Part shown: positions 43,674 through 55,682 of the stretch, piece by piece | How the letters are laid out: every line of letters begins with the position of its first letter | Numbering within the stretch: position 1 is the stretch's first letter | Position numbers and translations under genes: made by a program | Source of the DNA: Selaginella moellendorffii | Taxonomy: Eukaryota > Streptophyta > Lycopodiopsida > Selaginellales > Selaginellaceae | Assembly: GCF_000143415.4 (NCBI RefSeq) | Contig: NW_003314276.1 | Coordinates: 2,034,107-2,098,106, forward strand | Direction: 5' to 3' | DNA: 64,000 nucleotides | Notes under the pieces: model-generated | What the model saw: the letters and a program-made list of their open reading frames with translations, nothing else | The model's database searches: none | Told to the model about the DNA's origin: nothing

Positions 43674-45358
43674 TGTAGGCGACTAATTTTTCCATTCTAC
43701 TTTAGTCACTTAACCACACCTCCAACCGCATGGAGGAGTCTCACTCACAACCTCCATAAGTCCTATTTCATACTTGGGCTTGCTAGCCCTGAGAATGGCA
43801 TCCCCGCCACTCAACCTATGCACTTGATCCAAGTGCTCCACGTGTCTGATCCCATGACCGACACCCCAAGGTACCATCGACATATCAGCCCCTTATGCTA
43901 AGGCCATGCCCCTTTACCTTGGTCACACCAGTGGACTAACACCACCTGCATCACAGTCCCATCTCTCAAGGACTGGGCCATTCGTCCATGAGTGATCATT
44001 CCAGATCCAGTCCTTAGCATCCTTAGGATGCCCACAAACATGGGGAATAGCCTTCCCCAATATCCCTTTTCCGGTCTTCACCAAGTCCCTTTCTGCCCAT
44101 GGCCGTGTTCGCCAACACTGCCACTGGATCGAGGCCCACAGGCCCGACCATTAAGTCCCACAGTCCTCTAGGACTTCCTCACCACTCGACTGTATCCTTG
44201 GTCATTACACCAGAGGACTACTCCTCCTCCTTTCCACAGTCTGGGCCTTTGGGACAACATTTCGGAACACCGTGGCCCTACACGGGCCTTATGGGTACTC
44301 TCCTCACCTTTTGCCTTTGGGTGCTCTAGCCATGGGCTTAGAGCGAGGTTCCGTTGAGCCACACCAGGTATCCAAGTAGGTAGTGCCACCCACACTTGGA
44401 CTGGGAGTATCGGCCAGTCGATCTCCCGGGGGAACTAGAGCCGGCTGTTGAACACTTCACCAAGCTACCCTGCTTGTCGATTTGTGTTCACTCTAGTCTT
44501 GGACTTCCCAGTGGGCAGCTCATCACCCAACACTGGGTCCAGCCTTCCTAGGCCAAACTGGCCTTTCCTGGCCAAATTGGCTCCACTGCAGTCCTCCCCC
44601 TACTATACTTTTGGAGCTCACCAAACCCCCCAGGGTTTGGGAGACGAATGCTTTGGGCGTTCACCCTCTCAGGCTCGAACTCGGACTCGGCCTCGGACTC
44701 GGACTCGGACTCGGACTCGGACTCGGATTCGGATTCGGACTCGGACTCGGCCTCGGCCTCAGTCTCGGTCTCGGTCCCGATCTCGGTCTCGGTCTCGGTC
44801 CCGATCTCGGTCTCGGTCTCGGTCCCGGTCTCGGTCTTGGTCCCGGTCTCGACTTCGGACTCCATCTCGGGTCCATCTTGGACTCCATCTCGGACTCTAT
44901 CTCGGGTCCATCTCGGGTCCATCTCGGACTCCATCTCGGACTCCATCTCGGGTCTTTCTCGGACTCCATCTTGGACTCCATCTCGGGTCCATCTCGGGTC
45001 CATCTTGAGTCCATCTCGAACTCCATCTCGGACTCCATCTCGGACTCCATCTCGGGTCCATCTCGGACTCCATCTCGGGGTCCTTCTCGGACTCCACTTC
45101 GGACTCCAACTCGGGTCCATCTCGGACACTTCCATGTGTCATGTGTTGGTCCTTTTGAGTCCCTTTTTGGAGCCTCGCTTATTGCTCTCTTTGTGTTTGT
45201 TTCTCGAGCACTTTGTTGGGAGTTCCACTCCCGCTCTCGACCTTTCAAGGCGGAGCTTTTAGTACAAATGTGTTACGCTTGTTTGGCTTTCGCTTCAGCC
45301 ACTACCACGTGGCGCCCCTCCAGCTCCACTTTGGGGCCTAGGGATTTTGTGTCTCACA
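43674..45358 (-). repeat. 3' LTR of copy B (1,685 bp)
   Basis: Ends TGTAGGCGACTAA and TGTCTCACA as in 10104-11809. It contains the hexamer/15-mer minisatellite at about 44675-45125, with unit numbers unlike the other LTR. Confidence 0.8.
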
Positions 45359-47778
45359 ACTCCACCACCCATAGACGAAGTTCGATGTCCTCATCGAACG
45401 GTAAACCATTTTATAAAGTAACACCCGCATGTGTTACCATTTCCATCCTTGGCACCTAGCCAATATTTGTCAATGGTTTGACGTTGAAGGCTCACCATGC
45501 CTTCACCATATTCGTCAATGGTTTGTCACCAAAGGCTCACCATGCCTTGCCTATCCTCTAAGGAGGGTAGTCTCTCCAACTTAGAGACTGATTGGACCAC
45601 ATGTCGTGGTTCTCTCCTTTTATTGGTTTAATTCTCGCTAAACCTCTTAGAGACCCTTCTCTAAGTCAATCCCACTACTCCTTCTCGAGTAGTCTCAATT
45701 TCCATCTATGGAACGTTTGCACCTTGGAACTTTTTACTCTTTGCCTTCTGGAAGTCAATTTCCTAGGTGTCTCCAACACCTTGCTTTGCACTTTTTGTGC
45801 AACTCCACTTCCCCATCTTAGGAAGTTCTTTACTTGAGGGCACCATCATCCTCTCTTCTATTTCGTGCCACATTGGGCACTAAGTTCCATTTATCATACT
45901 TTGTGCTAGGGCTGTCCATGGCCCTATCATTTGGCTACCTTACCGCTCCCTCCTTTAGAGCTTCCACTTTCGCCAAATCGGAGCAATTCAGAATCCATCC
46001 TTGGAAACACACTTCCTTTCCCGCAATTTGTTAGCGTCCAACACATTAGTGTTCCTCGCCTAACTTTGCCACTTGGATTCCTTCCAAGGGATTCCACGGC
46101 CCTATCTTGGCCACTCATCTTTTGCTCCTATCCGTTGATTGTTGCACCAAGCAACATCGAATCTCTACCTCCCTCCTTGAGGTATTCTTTTGATTCCATA
46201 GCAAAGGCTCTGCTTTGCCAAGACTAGGGTGTTCACCCCTAGTAAGTCTCTTTTAGCATCTTCTGCTGTAGGCTCTATCCACGGCCCAACTTTGTGACCC
46301 TCCCATGAGTCTCTTTAGAGACTACTTTCCTTGGACACACTATGCTATCGCAATGACATAGCTCATTTCCCTAAGGTGCTTTCCCCACTTGGTCACCTTG
46401 ACCAAGCCACACCATCATCAATAGTTTAAATCAACACTTTGAACTAGGAACCTTATTCCTTAACCCAAACAAGGACTTTGTCCTTATTTAGCCACAAGAT
46501 CACCTAGTAATCTCACCTCGGCACCTTAACAAGTTTGCCAATAGGTACTAGGTCTTCCAGACCTTTAACTTGTTAACTACGACCCCGGGGACATCCCCCA
46601 CACTTGGCGGTGCGCCCAAGCCAGCCCTTCCGGCCAAGGGTCCATAGCAACTGAGATTGGGTGTCCCTGTCTCATTCACCACGTCCTTGGTGCCATTGGC
46701 ACCAAAGTGTTCAAGTTAGATATGCTGAGCCACACTAAGCAATCTAACCGTGCATCACGACTCTGGGGCATCCCCCGTTTGGCGGTGTGCCCAAGCCAAT
46801 CTCCTCATTGAGAGTCCATGACCACCGAAATATGAGTGTCCTCATATTCCAAACCATCACCACGCCCTAGTGATTTGGGACTCGAACCCAAGCACTAGAG
46901 GGTCGGGACTCAAACCTAACCTCCATATATGCATCTACGGATGGCATCACCCAGGATGCCTGGTGTGACTCCCCACGCCGGTGCACCAACTTATACTCAG
47001 AGCGCGCTACAAATCACAACTTAGGAACCTAGTTCCTCCACACTACCAAGTCCTCTCACTTGACAAGTCTGTGATCATGCATGGACTCTTCCATGCTTGG
47101 CCCCATGGCCCACCCTTTTTGAAGTTATCACCTTCAACTAGGGTATTTGTTCCCCTGACTTGCCAATCTCGCTTGGCAAGTCCTCCGACCACTGAGACAT
47201 GGTTTCTGCACAAGCGTGAAAGCCTTTGATCATCGACTTTCATTCAAAGCCCTCTCTTTGAACACTCGGGAACTACTTCCCTAACCTTGATAGCCTTGCC
47301 TCATGGCAAGCTTCAAGACCATGCTTCTGCTGCGCCACTCTGAATTCACGCGTTCCTTGAACCATTTACGCTTGGCCTTTCTAGGTACTAAGCTACCTAG
47401 AATCCTCTTTGGGAACCTTGAAGGAACTCTGTCCCTTAGCTTGCTAAGGCCTCCCTTTTTGCAAGCTTTCCAATTACCATATAGTCTAACATGGACAATT
47501 CCATATTTTAAACTCTCCATGGCATCACGGTTGCTAGCGGCAACACCCTCAAGCCCCCACTTGATTCTCCACTCCCAGCTGGCATAACCAACCTTGGTTA
47601 TGCCCTTCGATTCCTATGGTTCGGTTCTATCCCCTTACTTCTTGCTTTTGGCTTCACACCTTTCCTTCAATCATTCTCCTCCAGACCAGGAGGATAGCTT
47701 TGCACTTTCTATCATGCCTTAGCAAATATTCTTAGGGATGAACCTACCCGATAGCCTAGAGAGTGGTTCCTCAATCAT
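45359..47778. other. Internal region of the LTR element, no gene recognised
   Basis: Moderately GC-balanced, with many short frames on both strands. Phrases such as GACCCCGGGGACATCCCCCA and CTCTGGGGCATCCCCC (46590, 46770) form local hairpins. A few minus-strand frames (47520-47281, 47243-47043) are basic and Trp-containing but match no family known to me. Confidence 0.5.
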
Positions 47779-47800
47779 GCTCTATTTCGTTAAAGTGGGA
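47779..47800. repeat. Left terminal inverted repeat, copy B
   Basis: Begins GCTCTATTTCGTTAAAG and is the exact reverse complement of 61465-61486 over 22 bp. Similarity fades just inside (AGTAAAATGGGA repeats the AAAGTGGGA motif). Confidence 0.9.
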
Positions 47801-48436
47801 TTTATTCAGTAAAATGGGACTAGGTACAAATTTTCAAGTATTTGAAAATGACGTGAAATTATATGTTTTTTGTCCAGGGACTAGACATATCTGGGGCATG
47901 GTGACTAGCGCGGTGACCTTATGTCCAGACTGAGTCCATCTAGTTGTATAATAAATCTCATTGTCAAGGTGAACAAGCCGAATCTGAAGCTAAAGAAGAG
48001 CGATGGCATGCGCGCACACACTATTTGTTTGTTCATTGAGCGTGTGGTGAGCTTTCCAAGATGAACATCATTCCTATTAGCCAGACATATAACTTAATAG
48101 TGAGAACATTTAGATATTATTCAATGTTATCTTTTTCTAACGAATCTAATTGTGAAGGTGTAGCAAGAGGCATTGCTAGTCTGGAGAAGTCATTTAACTC
48201 ATTTGACCCTTAGTGTATTTTCATGAAACTAAATAACATTCATATTATTAAGGAATTTCTCTAGTACCTTTTTTTTACGACATAGAGGCTTGCATTTCTT
48301 TCAAAGGTGATTTAGTAAAAGGCCTGAGAGCACATGCCATTCTATTTCTCAGACCGGTATTAAGATATACTAGTGCAAAGGGAAAAAGGTATTTGGTGAT
48401 CAAGTAAATGGCATGAGGGCACATGCCATTATAAGC
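47801..48436. other. Left subterminal region of the transposon, no gene
   Basis: AT-rich non-coding sequence between the terminal repeat and the first candidate gene. It includes palindrome-family members at about 48322-48342 (half) and 48408-48429. Nothing else recognised. Confidence 0.5.
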
Positions 48437-48705
48437 CTAAGCGCTAGTGGACACCTCCTTTTTGGTACTCTCAGCGGTACTATCATCCTTCTCCGGGTCA
48501 GTTGTTTTGCTTTGGATTGTTGTCTCTGACGTTACTGGGGCGTTCTCGATAGTTGTTAATGTTGCCGTTTGTTCAGAAAAATGATCACCTGGAGTATAGT
48601 ACGGGGAGTTTGGAAGACTTATATATTCTACATCTTCACCTATCTCCTTCTCCGTCTCCTTTTCTGCCTCACTTACAGATTTTGTGCTTGCCATGAGAAC
48701 GCTCT
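48437..48705 (-). CDS. Possible small third gene or terminal exon, acidic/Thr-rich
   Basis: The frame from ATG 48691 gives about 84 residues (MASTKSVSEAEKETEKEIGE...), rich in Glu, Thr and Ser, ending STSA. A CATATTTTAG acceptor-like site stands just upstream at about 48706, so it may be a 3' exon of a longer transcript. No family is recognised. It lies downstream of the transposase gene on the same strand. Confidence 0.3.
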
Positions 48706-49332
48706 TCACCCTAAAATATGGAGTTCGTTGTGTTATAAAAGGAAACCAACACACACGCTGCAAGGGAATGATGGTACATAAAGCACGTAAGCCCACAATA
48801 TGGGTTTATGTGCCATTAATATGGGCCACACGCCATATTATTAGATTTATGCACGTGTGATTGGTAAATGCATATGTCACATCATCTTTGTTTTACCTCA
48901 CACACTATATCAGGCCTAATGAACCATATCACATGTGCGCACATGCTATATATATGGAGAAGTATTATGCAAGGATAGAAATTCAATGCATGATTGTGGA
49001 GAGCAATGGCATGAAGCCACATGCTAAATAACATTTTAGAGAAAGAATTAAAATAAAAACATGCAAACAGTACTAAGTGGACCAAGACTTAGAAGTGCAC
49101 AATTGAATGAGGTATTTTTAATAAATACTTCACTCACCTCATATAGGAATGGCTACCACTCTCAAATGGCGTATCGCCTCATGCCATCACCTCGCAATTT
49201 GTTATAACAATCCGATAAATTTATATTCGGCTTGTTCACCTTGAACTTTAAGTAAGATTTGCTAGAACAACTAAGAATTTATACTTGTTATTTGTATCAT
49301 CTCACCTAGGAATGGCGTAAGGCCACATGCCA
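48706..49332. other. Spacer with palindrome cluster
   Basis: Non-coding. It has several members of the 22-bp palindrome family: about 48816-48840, 49005-49025, 49166-49187 and 49312-49333; the last touches the transposase stop codon. The phrase CAAGGTGAACAAGCCGAAT on the minus strand near 49240 repeats the start of the transposase's last exon. Confidence 0.5.
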
Positions 49333-52300
49333 TCACGCCTCCTCTGATTCAGATTCGGATTGTTCACCTTGAAATAAAATACATTAGAAACTTAGTAAAG
49401 GAATATTAATGAATCTCACCTTGAACCCGGGTTATGAATGCTCTTGCTGCATCTCTTGCATGGTCTGGCAAGGTGATGGTGGCACTCTGCTTCCGGATCC
49501 AACCATGCACAACATTATCCACCGATATGCTCATGCTGGGATCCCTTGGATTCAGCACCCATCTCTTTTCTAGGCAATCGTTCGTATATCCGGAACTTGG
49601 CTTGAACCACTCCACAGTTACATTGAAGGAGTTAGTTTCCGCGTCCTCCTCTGCATCAGTGATGCAGCGCCCCACCCATATGATTTGTTTTTTATTACTG
49701 GGTCTGACAAGCACGACCATTCCTTTGCAGACCTGTACTGGATTGAATGCTGAATCCGGCTTCTTGTTCCTCGGCCCACAATAGTGATCCTCAACATCGT
49801 TATCTATCACTGCATTTCCAGAGGACATTGTTCCGCTACTATCTGGTGCTCTGGGTTCTGGCCAAAAGGACTCTTCCAATTCTTCATATACAACCGGCCC
49901 ATTTTGGATAGCAGATATAATCTTCTCCCAGTATTCGAGCAAAGGCTTGCACCTCTGAAAATAGGATTCTCCACCAAACACTAACCCCCTCTTCCAGAAG
50001 GCAATATGCTGTCTAATCCCGGCCACTATACTTTCCTGGTCTTTGAGTCCATCCGGGTGCATCGGCCGTGGGGAACCCTGAGGAATCATAGGTTCCCCAG
50101 TTATGGGATCTCTCTTGAAGAGTTCAATGCCGTCCACTGGCAGCCACACTGTGTCCCATTCTCTCATCTTGTACCTCATCACTGGAGCACCGTCACACAT
50201 GCTGAAATGAAACTGAAGAGGCTTGGAGTGGCCAATCAGCGTTTCGGATCCGTCCCTGATGTAGCCTCTTACAAACCCCTTAAAGTCTGGAACCTCTGTC
50301 AGAAGTGCAGCTTCAACAGTGCCTTTGATGCAATTTTGGAATTCATCGTAGAGTTGTGGGAGGGTGAGGACATTGGATCGCCGGAGAGACTCTGCCAGGT
50401 GACTGAACATGGCATCGACGTCTTCATGAGTGTGCCCAACCATGAGAAAGCCAAGTGTAACCGTTTCAAATATGCCTTTGGCAACAAGCATCGCCAAGTA
50501 CGCGAAGACGTACATGTTTTTGTTCTCACTGCCAGCATTGTCTGTTTGGAGCAAAAGATGGGGTGGAAGGCCACATCGGCCGCAAGAACTTCCTTGAGAT
50601 TCTGCTTCGTTTGGATGAGGCTGTGCATTCACCGGGCGACCAGCCTCGTCGGAATGGCATGAGGCCTCACGTGATAACCCTACAATCTGACGGCCAACAT
50701 ATTCACTGGGATGGCATGGGGCCCCACGCGATACTGCAAGCCTTTGCTCCTCCTCCAGCTGAACCCTGTATGGGGTTCGATCGACAAGGGCCTTATGCAA
50801 GGGTTGGCCGTTCAGCTCAGTCTGCGCACTTTGCAGAGACCTTAAGTGTTTTGCTAGGGACGCAATCATCATGTTTGCACCCCCGCCACCCCATAGAGGT
50901 ACAAAGAAGTTCCCATAGTTCTGGGCACCATGCCCATGAGCGATTATGCCAAACAGAGACACAGGCAGCTGCATGGATGAAGAGATTGCCTTGGGGGCAG
51001 GATTGAGTCGAGGTAAGCACGTCTTTTTCTGGTCCATTTTGTCGTGGATGATGCAGAGGTAAGAGTCAGGTCTCTCCATGGAGAGAATCCTGTTATGATA
51101 ATATGCAGTCCTGCAGCTTCTCTGCTCAATGTTGTGGTCGAGCCGCCTTCTAACCAACGTCTCTCGCTCTTGAGCGCTGCAAGAATTCTTCGACAAAGCC
51201 ATTTTGATAGCAGTGCACTCGTCACACTTTGAAAAGCTGGAGTACTTTCCTATACTCACATCCCTGAACTTGTTGCTCCACAATCTACTAAATCTAGATT
51301 GGCTCAGCTTCCTGTAGCCATTACTCTGGAGTTCCTGATTCACATATTCCAATATGGCCCCCTTGGTATACATGGAAGGGAGAACTCGTTGGGTGTCTCG
51401 TGTTCCATCTTCCAGGAGGCGGGTTTTATGTGGTTGCTGCTCGCTACATGTCTCGACAAACCTCTTGAAGATTGCCTCTCCATATACAACATGACCCCTG
51501 GTTTTGTGCGTACCGTCGTTCCCATGGACTGCCTGTTGAACCCTTTGTTCCTCGAACTCAGTTTTGATTCTGTAGAATGTGGTTCGAGGGACTCCATAAA
51601 TGATTCTCCATGCCTTCATGCAGACCAAACCCCTCTGGAAGACCATGCCCCCCACCTGATGTTCTGAAGCATCAACAGATGACCGTAATACCTCATACAC
51701 AAAATTGCGAGCTGCCTTCCAGGACAATGTCTTGTATCTTGCTCTCTCCTCTTCAATAGCATCCCAATCAGCATGTTGACAGCACCTCCTCTTGCAACAA
51801 GCAACTGTCGAGACCATTCGAACCTCCATCGCCATTTTCTGCCTTTTCGGTTCGTTGCTCAGATCCCTTTGGCTGCGCTTTAGGAAGGTGTACTTTCTTT
51901 TCCCATGAAGAGATGTTCTGTCATCAGTTGTAGTGGTGTTTGATTGTGAATCCTTCACATTCTCAAACACTAAGTGCCTCAATTTCCACCGCACAATGCT
52001 TCCAATAGTCAGACTGTTTTCTTCTATGTCAACAACCTCTAAAATCGCAACTCCAATATCATCCCAGCCCAATTCTTGATTAGCAACCGCATCTCTTGGA
52101 TCGACAACTGTGGCTAAGCCCTCAGCTACCACCTCCCCCTCGGGGTTGTTTAGAAACACTTTTGCCTGAATCCATGTAGCACGGTTCTTAAGATCCACGG
52201 AGGGAACATGCGTCGCACTTGCGCTGTCCCCAACATCTGCTTTCTTTTGAAGATTTTTCAAGGCAACAACAACATTTACCCCGACGACCATCTCTCCTCG

Positions 52301-52474
52301 TTCAATAGCGACCACATTCCCATCGAAGACAGTCTCTACTGATACAGCAGCATTGCCTTCCCCAAGCCTTTGACAGTGTATAACAAAGTTCCGATCCATA
52401 GACACAAGAGTCCCTTTTGCAACTCTCTTCCCACCATTCAAAATGTAAACCTTTTCCCCAACCCTGAAGGCCAT
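49333..52474 (-). CDS. DDE-type (DUF7869-like) transposase candidate, complete
   Basis: Exon 1 52474-49420 (about 1,018 codons), intron 49419-49368 (GTGAG...CAAG), exon 2 49367-49333 adding the tail GEQSESESEEA. Catalytic-type motifs: HDKMDQKK (about 477-484), LLQTDNAGSENKN (641-653) and FLMVGHTHEDVDAMF (676-690), giving an RNase H-like D...D...E/D set. CCKRRCCQH (226-234) and CDEC (417-420) are possible zinc sites. The C-terminal 150 residues (KGMVVLVRPSNKKQIIWVG) look like an SH3/BAH-type beta module. No stop or shift is seen. Two palindromes at 50654-50675 and 50711-50732 are read in frame, or may mark an unspliced intron. Family assignment is from memory. Confidence 0.65.
50654..50732. 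repeat. Two 22-bp palindromes inside the transposase reading frame
   Basis: Members at 50654-50675 and 50711-50732, 57 bp apart, encode SREASCHS and SRGAPCHP on the minus strand. They fall between the first and second catalytic motifs, where the family is variable. Confidence 0.75.
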
Positions 52475-53805
52475 TCTGAAAGTGCAGAAAAGAAGTTAAG
52501 ACCATACAAAAAATGATTGGAGAATGGCCTAAATCATAACATACCAAACAACCTCAATAGCATGAGGCCACATGCCATTATTCAAACATGCTATTGACAC
52601 CCACGTGAAATTTCGCATTCACAAAATTGGCATGAGGCCTCATGCCATCTTGATATACACACAGCTGCAGGCAAGTAAAAACATACATGACAATACGCTA
52701 GCCATGAAATTGCAAGGGCCCAAGATGGTATGTGGCCTCATGCCATTTCTAAATGTGGTCCTAAGCCATTCCATAGTGAACATACCAGGAAGCACAAGTG
52801 CCGAATATCAAGAGGAAGCGGTAGCCACACAAAAGACAGTGCCGCTCGCAACACCGCAACTACTCGTAGCGCCGCTCGGAACACCGCAACTGCTCGTAGC
52901 GCCGCTCGCACAAACTGCCACTCGCATAAACTGCCGCTCGCAATGGCGCTCGCAATGCCGCAACCGCTCGTAGACGCATAAACCACAGCCCACAACGCCG
53001 CTTACACAAGCAGCGCTCACTGCGCTCAGCGGAACCAAGAACACGGCGCACAAAAATGATAGACCTAGGAATGAGTTCGAGAATTCAAAAATAACACACG
53101 CTTGAACGTCACATCAAATCCTCTGACAAACCAGATCTTATGATTCCTCTGACAAATTTCAAACTGAGTAGCTTCTAGACTTTGCTGTCGGAGGTTGAAC
53201 TTTGTCACATCATGTCCTTGCCTCGATCCAGCTGTGCCATGTCAGTGATTCGAACTTTGCCATGCCATGTCAGCGATCCGCGCCAAGATTATTCGCCGTG
53301 TAAAGGAATAATTATGCTGTGTGTGTACGTCCATTTATGGCAATATAAGGCCACACGCCATTCAAAGAATAATGCTCGACATAAGGCCACATGCCATTCA
53401 AAGAATAATGCTAGTCGAGCATTTTTTGGTGCATTTTTGGGTTCAAAATTGCATGAGCCCACACGCTATAAAGTTTACTTGTACCAAAAATAGAAACAGC
53501 TTTATTTACTTGGGAATTTAAGTGGTTGAGGCATTTTTAAACTTACAAACACATGCCCTACTTACATTCTTTTGGTTGCCTAAAATTCAAAAATATTATA
53601 AACCTTTCTTTTTGCATTTTCAATGTTTTCAATTATGGTTTTTGATTTTCGTAGGACCAGCCTAGTAATCTATTTGCATCCCGTCATGTTTATAGCTAGC
53701 TTTCGTTCGTCCCCTTTGCTAGCCTGAGATACATCTGCTCGGCATCTGCCTCTTACAGCATTTGCCCAGAAAGGGCATCTTTCTTCACGCAGCATTTGCC
53801 ACATG

Positions 53806-53838
53806 TTTAGGGTTTAGGGTTTAGGGTTTAGTGTTTAG
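53806..53838 (+). repeat. Interstitial telomere-type repeat (TTTAGGG)n, copy B
   Basis: Three TTTAGGG units, one TTTAGTG and a final TTTAG. Confidence 0.85.
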
Positions 53839-54398
53839 CAATTCAGTAGCTTGATAAACATGCAAATACAAAACTTGATGCAAAATCCTTTGATATGTCA
53901 CAATGCCCCTAGGACCATAAACACATTTCAATAGAGAGGGTCCTTTCATTTCATAACTCCTTACGTAGATCTTGGTGAAACCAGAGTTAGTGAAGTTAGT
54001 TTCTTGTGATCCCGCATCTGATTGTGATGTCCCTTTGCAGTTTCGATGGAAAGGTCAATGCACACCAAACTGTAAAATCTTGGAGCAAAATAACGGTCGG
54101 ATCTATGGCAAATGCCCCTGAAACATTGTAAGGCTCGTGTGGTCTCATGTGGTGTCCGATCGAGATGCTTCTTTGCAGGGTCATCAAGAAAGACATTGTA
54201 TACCATTCTGTAAAATCTAGTTGCGATCTAACGGTTGGATCTCCAGAAAACTCAAAAAAATCTCGCGCGTGTCAGAATATCCTAGGAATATACTCCTATG
54301 TGCCCCTGAAAATGGCATGCGGCCCCACGCCATTCAAGAGATAACGCCAGATGACGCCGAGAATTTTTTGGTGCATTTTTTGGGTTCAAAATTGCATG

Positions 54399-54506
54399 NN
54401 NNNNNNNNNNNNNNNNNNNNNNNNNNNNNNNNNNNNNNNNNNNNNNNNNNNNNNNNNNNNNNNNNNNNNNNNNNNNNNNNNNNNNNNNNNNNNNNNNNNN
54501 NNNNNN
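54399..54506. other. Assembly gap (108 N)
   Basis: A run of 108 undetermined bases in the transposon spacer, flanked on both sides by palindrome-family repeats (54312-54333, 54550-54571) and by near-duplicate GGGTTCAAAATTGCATG phrases. The repeats probably caused the gap. Confidence 0.98.
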
Positions 54507-55682
54507 CACTGAAAGGGAATTTTTCTCCATTCAGCATTTGGCCCTGAAAATGGCATGCGCCCACACGCCATTCAAGGAATAACGCCACAAGACGCCTGGA
54601 TTTTTGGGTTTAAAATGTTTAGGGTTTTTTGGGTTTTTTCAAAATATTTTGGGTTCAACGTTTTTTGGGTTTCTTTGGTTCAAAATTGCATGAGCCCACA
54701 CGCTATAATATTGATTTGAGAGAAAAATAGAAACAGATAGAATTTCTTTATTTAGATGAACATCTGCCATTTTTGGAAATACAAGATGCTTTGGAATATC
54801 CAATCATGCATGGTATAAATATAGCGAGGGTATTAAATGATATCCCAATCATGATCTTTCTTTTGGATTTCGCGTGCATGCAGTCCGAGGAATGATGACG
54901 TTGCGGATTTCTTTTGGATTTTGCGTACTTGCATGCGCGCGGCAATCCAGAAATTAATGGTGGCGCCCAAGTCCGAGGAATGATGACATGGCGGGATTAC
55001 CAACCGTTGTGACATTTCGCGCGTGTGAGGTTAGGTTTTGCATTTTGCTTTGTACTCGCGCTCGCACACTCGCGCTCGCGCTCGCATCACACTTGCGCTC
55101 CCGCTCGCATCGCGCGATCACGCTCACTTCTCTACAGGTTTCTCGTGTGCATCGGCGTCCACTCGCGCTTGCATCACACTCGCGCTCGCATCGCGCTCGT
55201 GTGCATCGGCGTCCACTTCAAGACACACCCAGTTTGTAACTTCGCCGCCAACTCTGCCGCCCACTCCGCCACCCACACGCAGCCCACTTGGCGTCCCGGG
55301 AGATTTCAGCGCCACTCTCCAACTGTAAGTGGCAGAGTAGCCTTGCTGCTACGATCCGCTGCACACACAGTGCACATTCGCCAGCGAGTCCGGCCTCGAT
55401 TGTCACGGCCTCGATTGTCACGGCCTCCATTCGGCTTCAAATGGTAAGTCTTTTAGACGAAGTAGAAAATGGCATGAGGCCACATGCCATTCAGTAGCAA
55501 CATTGGCATGCACCGATTGGGCTCTCGAGTGCAGTCCAGTTACAGATGGCGTGTAGCCTCACGCCATCTTAGGATGCAGCCTCAAGACATCTGATGCAGT
55601 GGTGAATGGCGTGTGGCCTCACGTTATTTCCAGCTGCTAGCTTTTCATCTGTCAGCTCTAATTGTTGTGCATTTCTGAACAG

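Larger units (their letters stand above)
43674..47778 (-). mobile_element. LTR element with 1.7-kb LTR, left part (copy B)
   Basis: The 3' LTR (minus orientation) is 43674-45358. Just beyond it the minus strand reads GGGTGGTGGAGT, a polypurine tract. Internal DNA 45359-47778 has only short frames and no recognisable gag, protease, RT or integrase. The element resumes at 61487 beyond the TIR transposon. Confidence 0.7.
52475..55440. promoter_or_regulatory. Divergent spacer between the two transposon genes (copy B)
   Basis: Nearly 3 kb between ATG 52474 (minus) and ATG 55441 (plus). Contents: palindromes (52628-52647, about 52725-52746, 53344-53400, 54312-54333, 54550-54571), minisatellite (about 52840-52977), telomere repeat (53806-53838), assembly gap, T/G-rich GGGTTTTTTGGGTT stretch (about 54600-54680), and a CGCTCGCA-rich 5' UTR candidate (about 55055-55210). 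About 570 bp from 54212 on is absent from copy A. Promoters for both genes should be here but none could be fixed. Confidence 0.5.

Noticed and set aside
44448-45459. Similar repeat-encoded frames in the second LTR
   Set aside because: Same minisatellite in another LTR copy; the frames shift with unit number and are not conserved as protein.
47965-48000. Plus-strand phrase CAAGGTGAACAAGCCGAAT resembling the last exon of the transposase
   Set aside because: It is in the opposite orientation and outside any frame of length; it is probably part of a small repeat.
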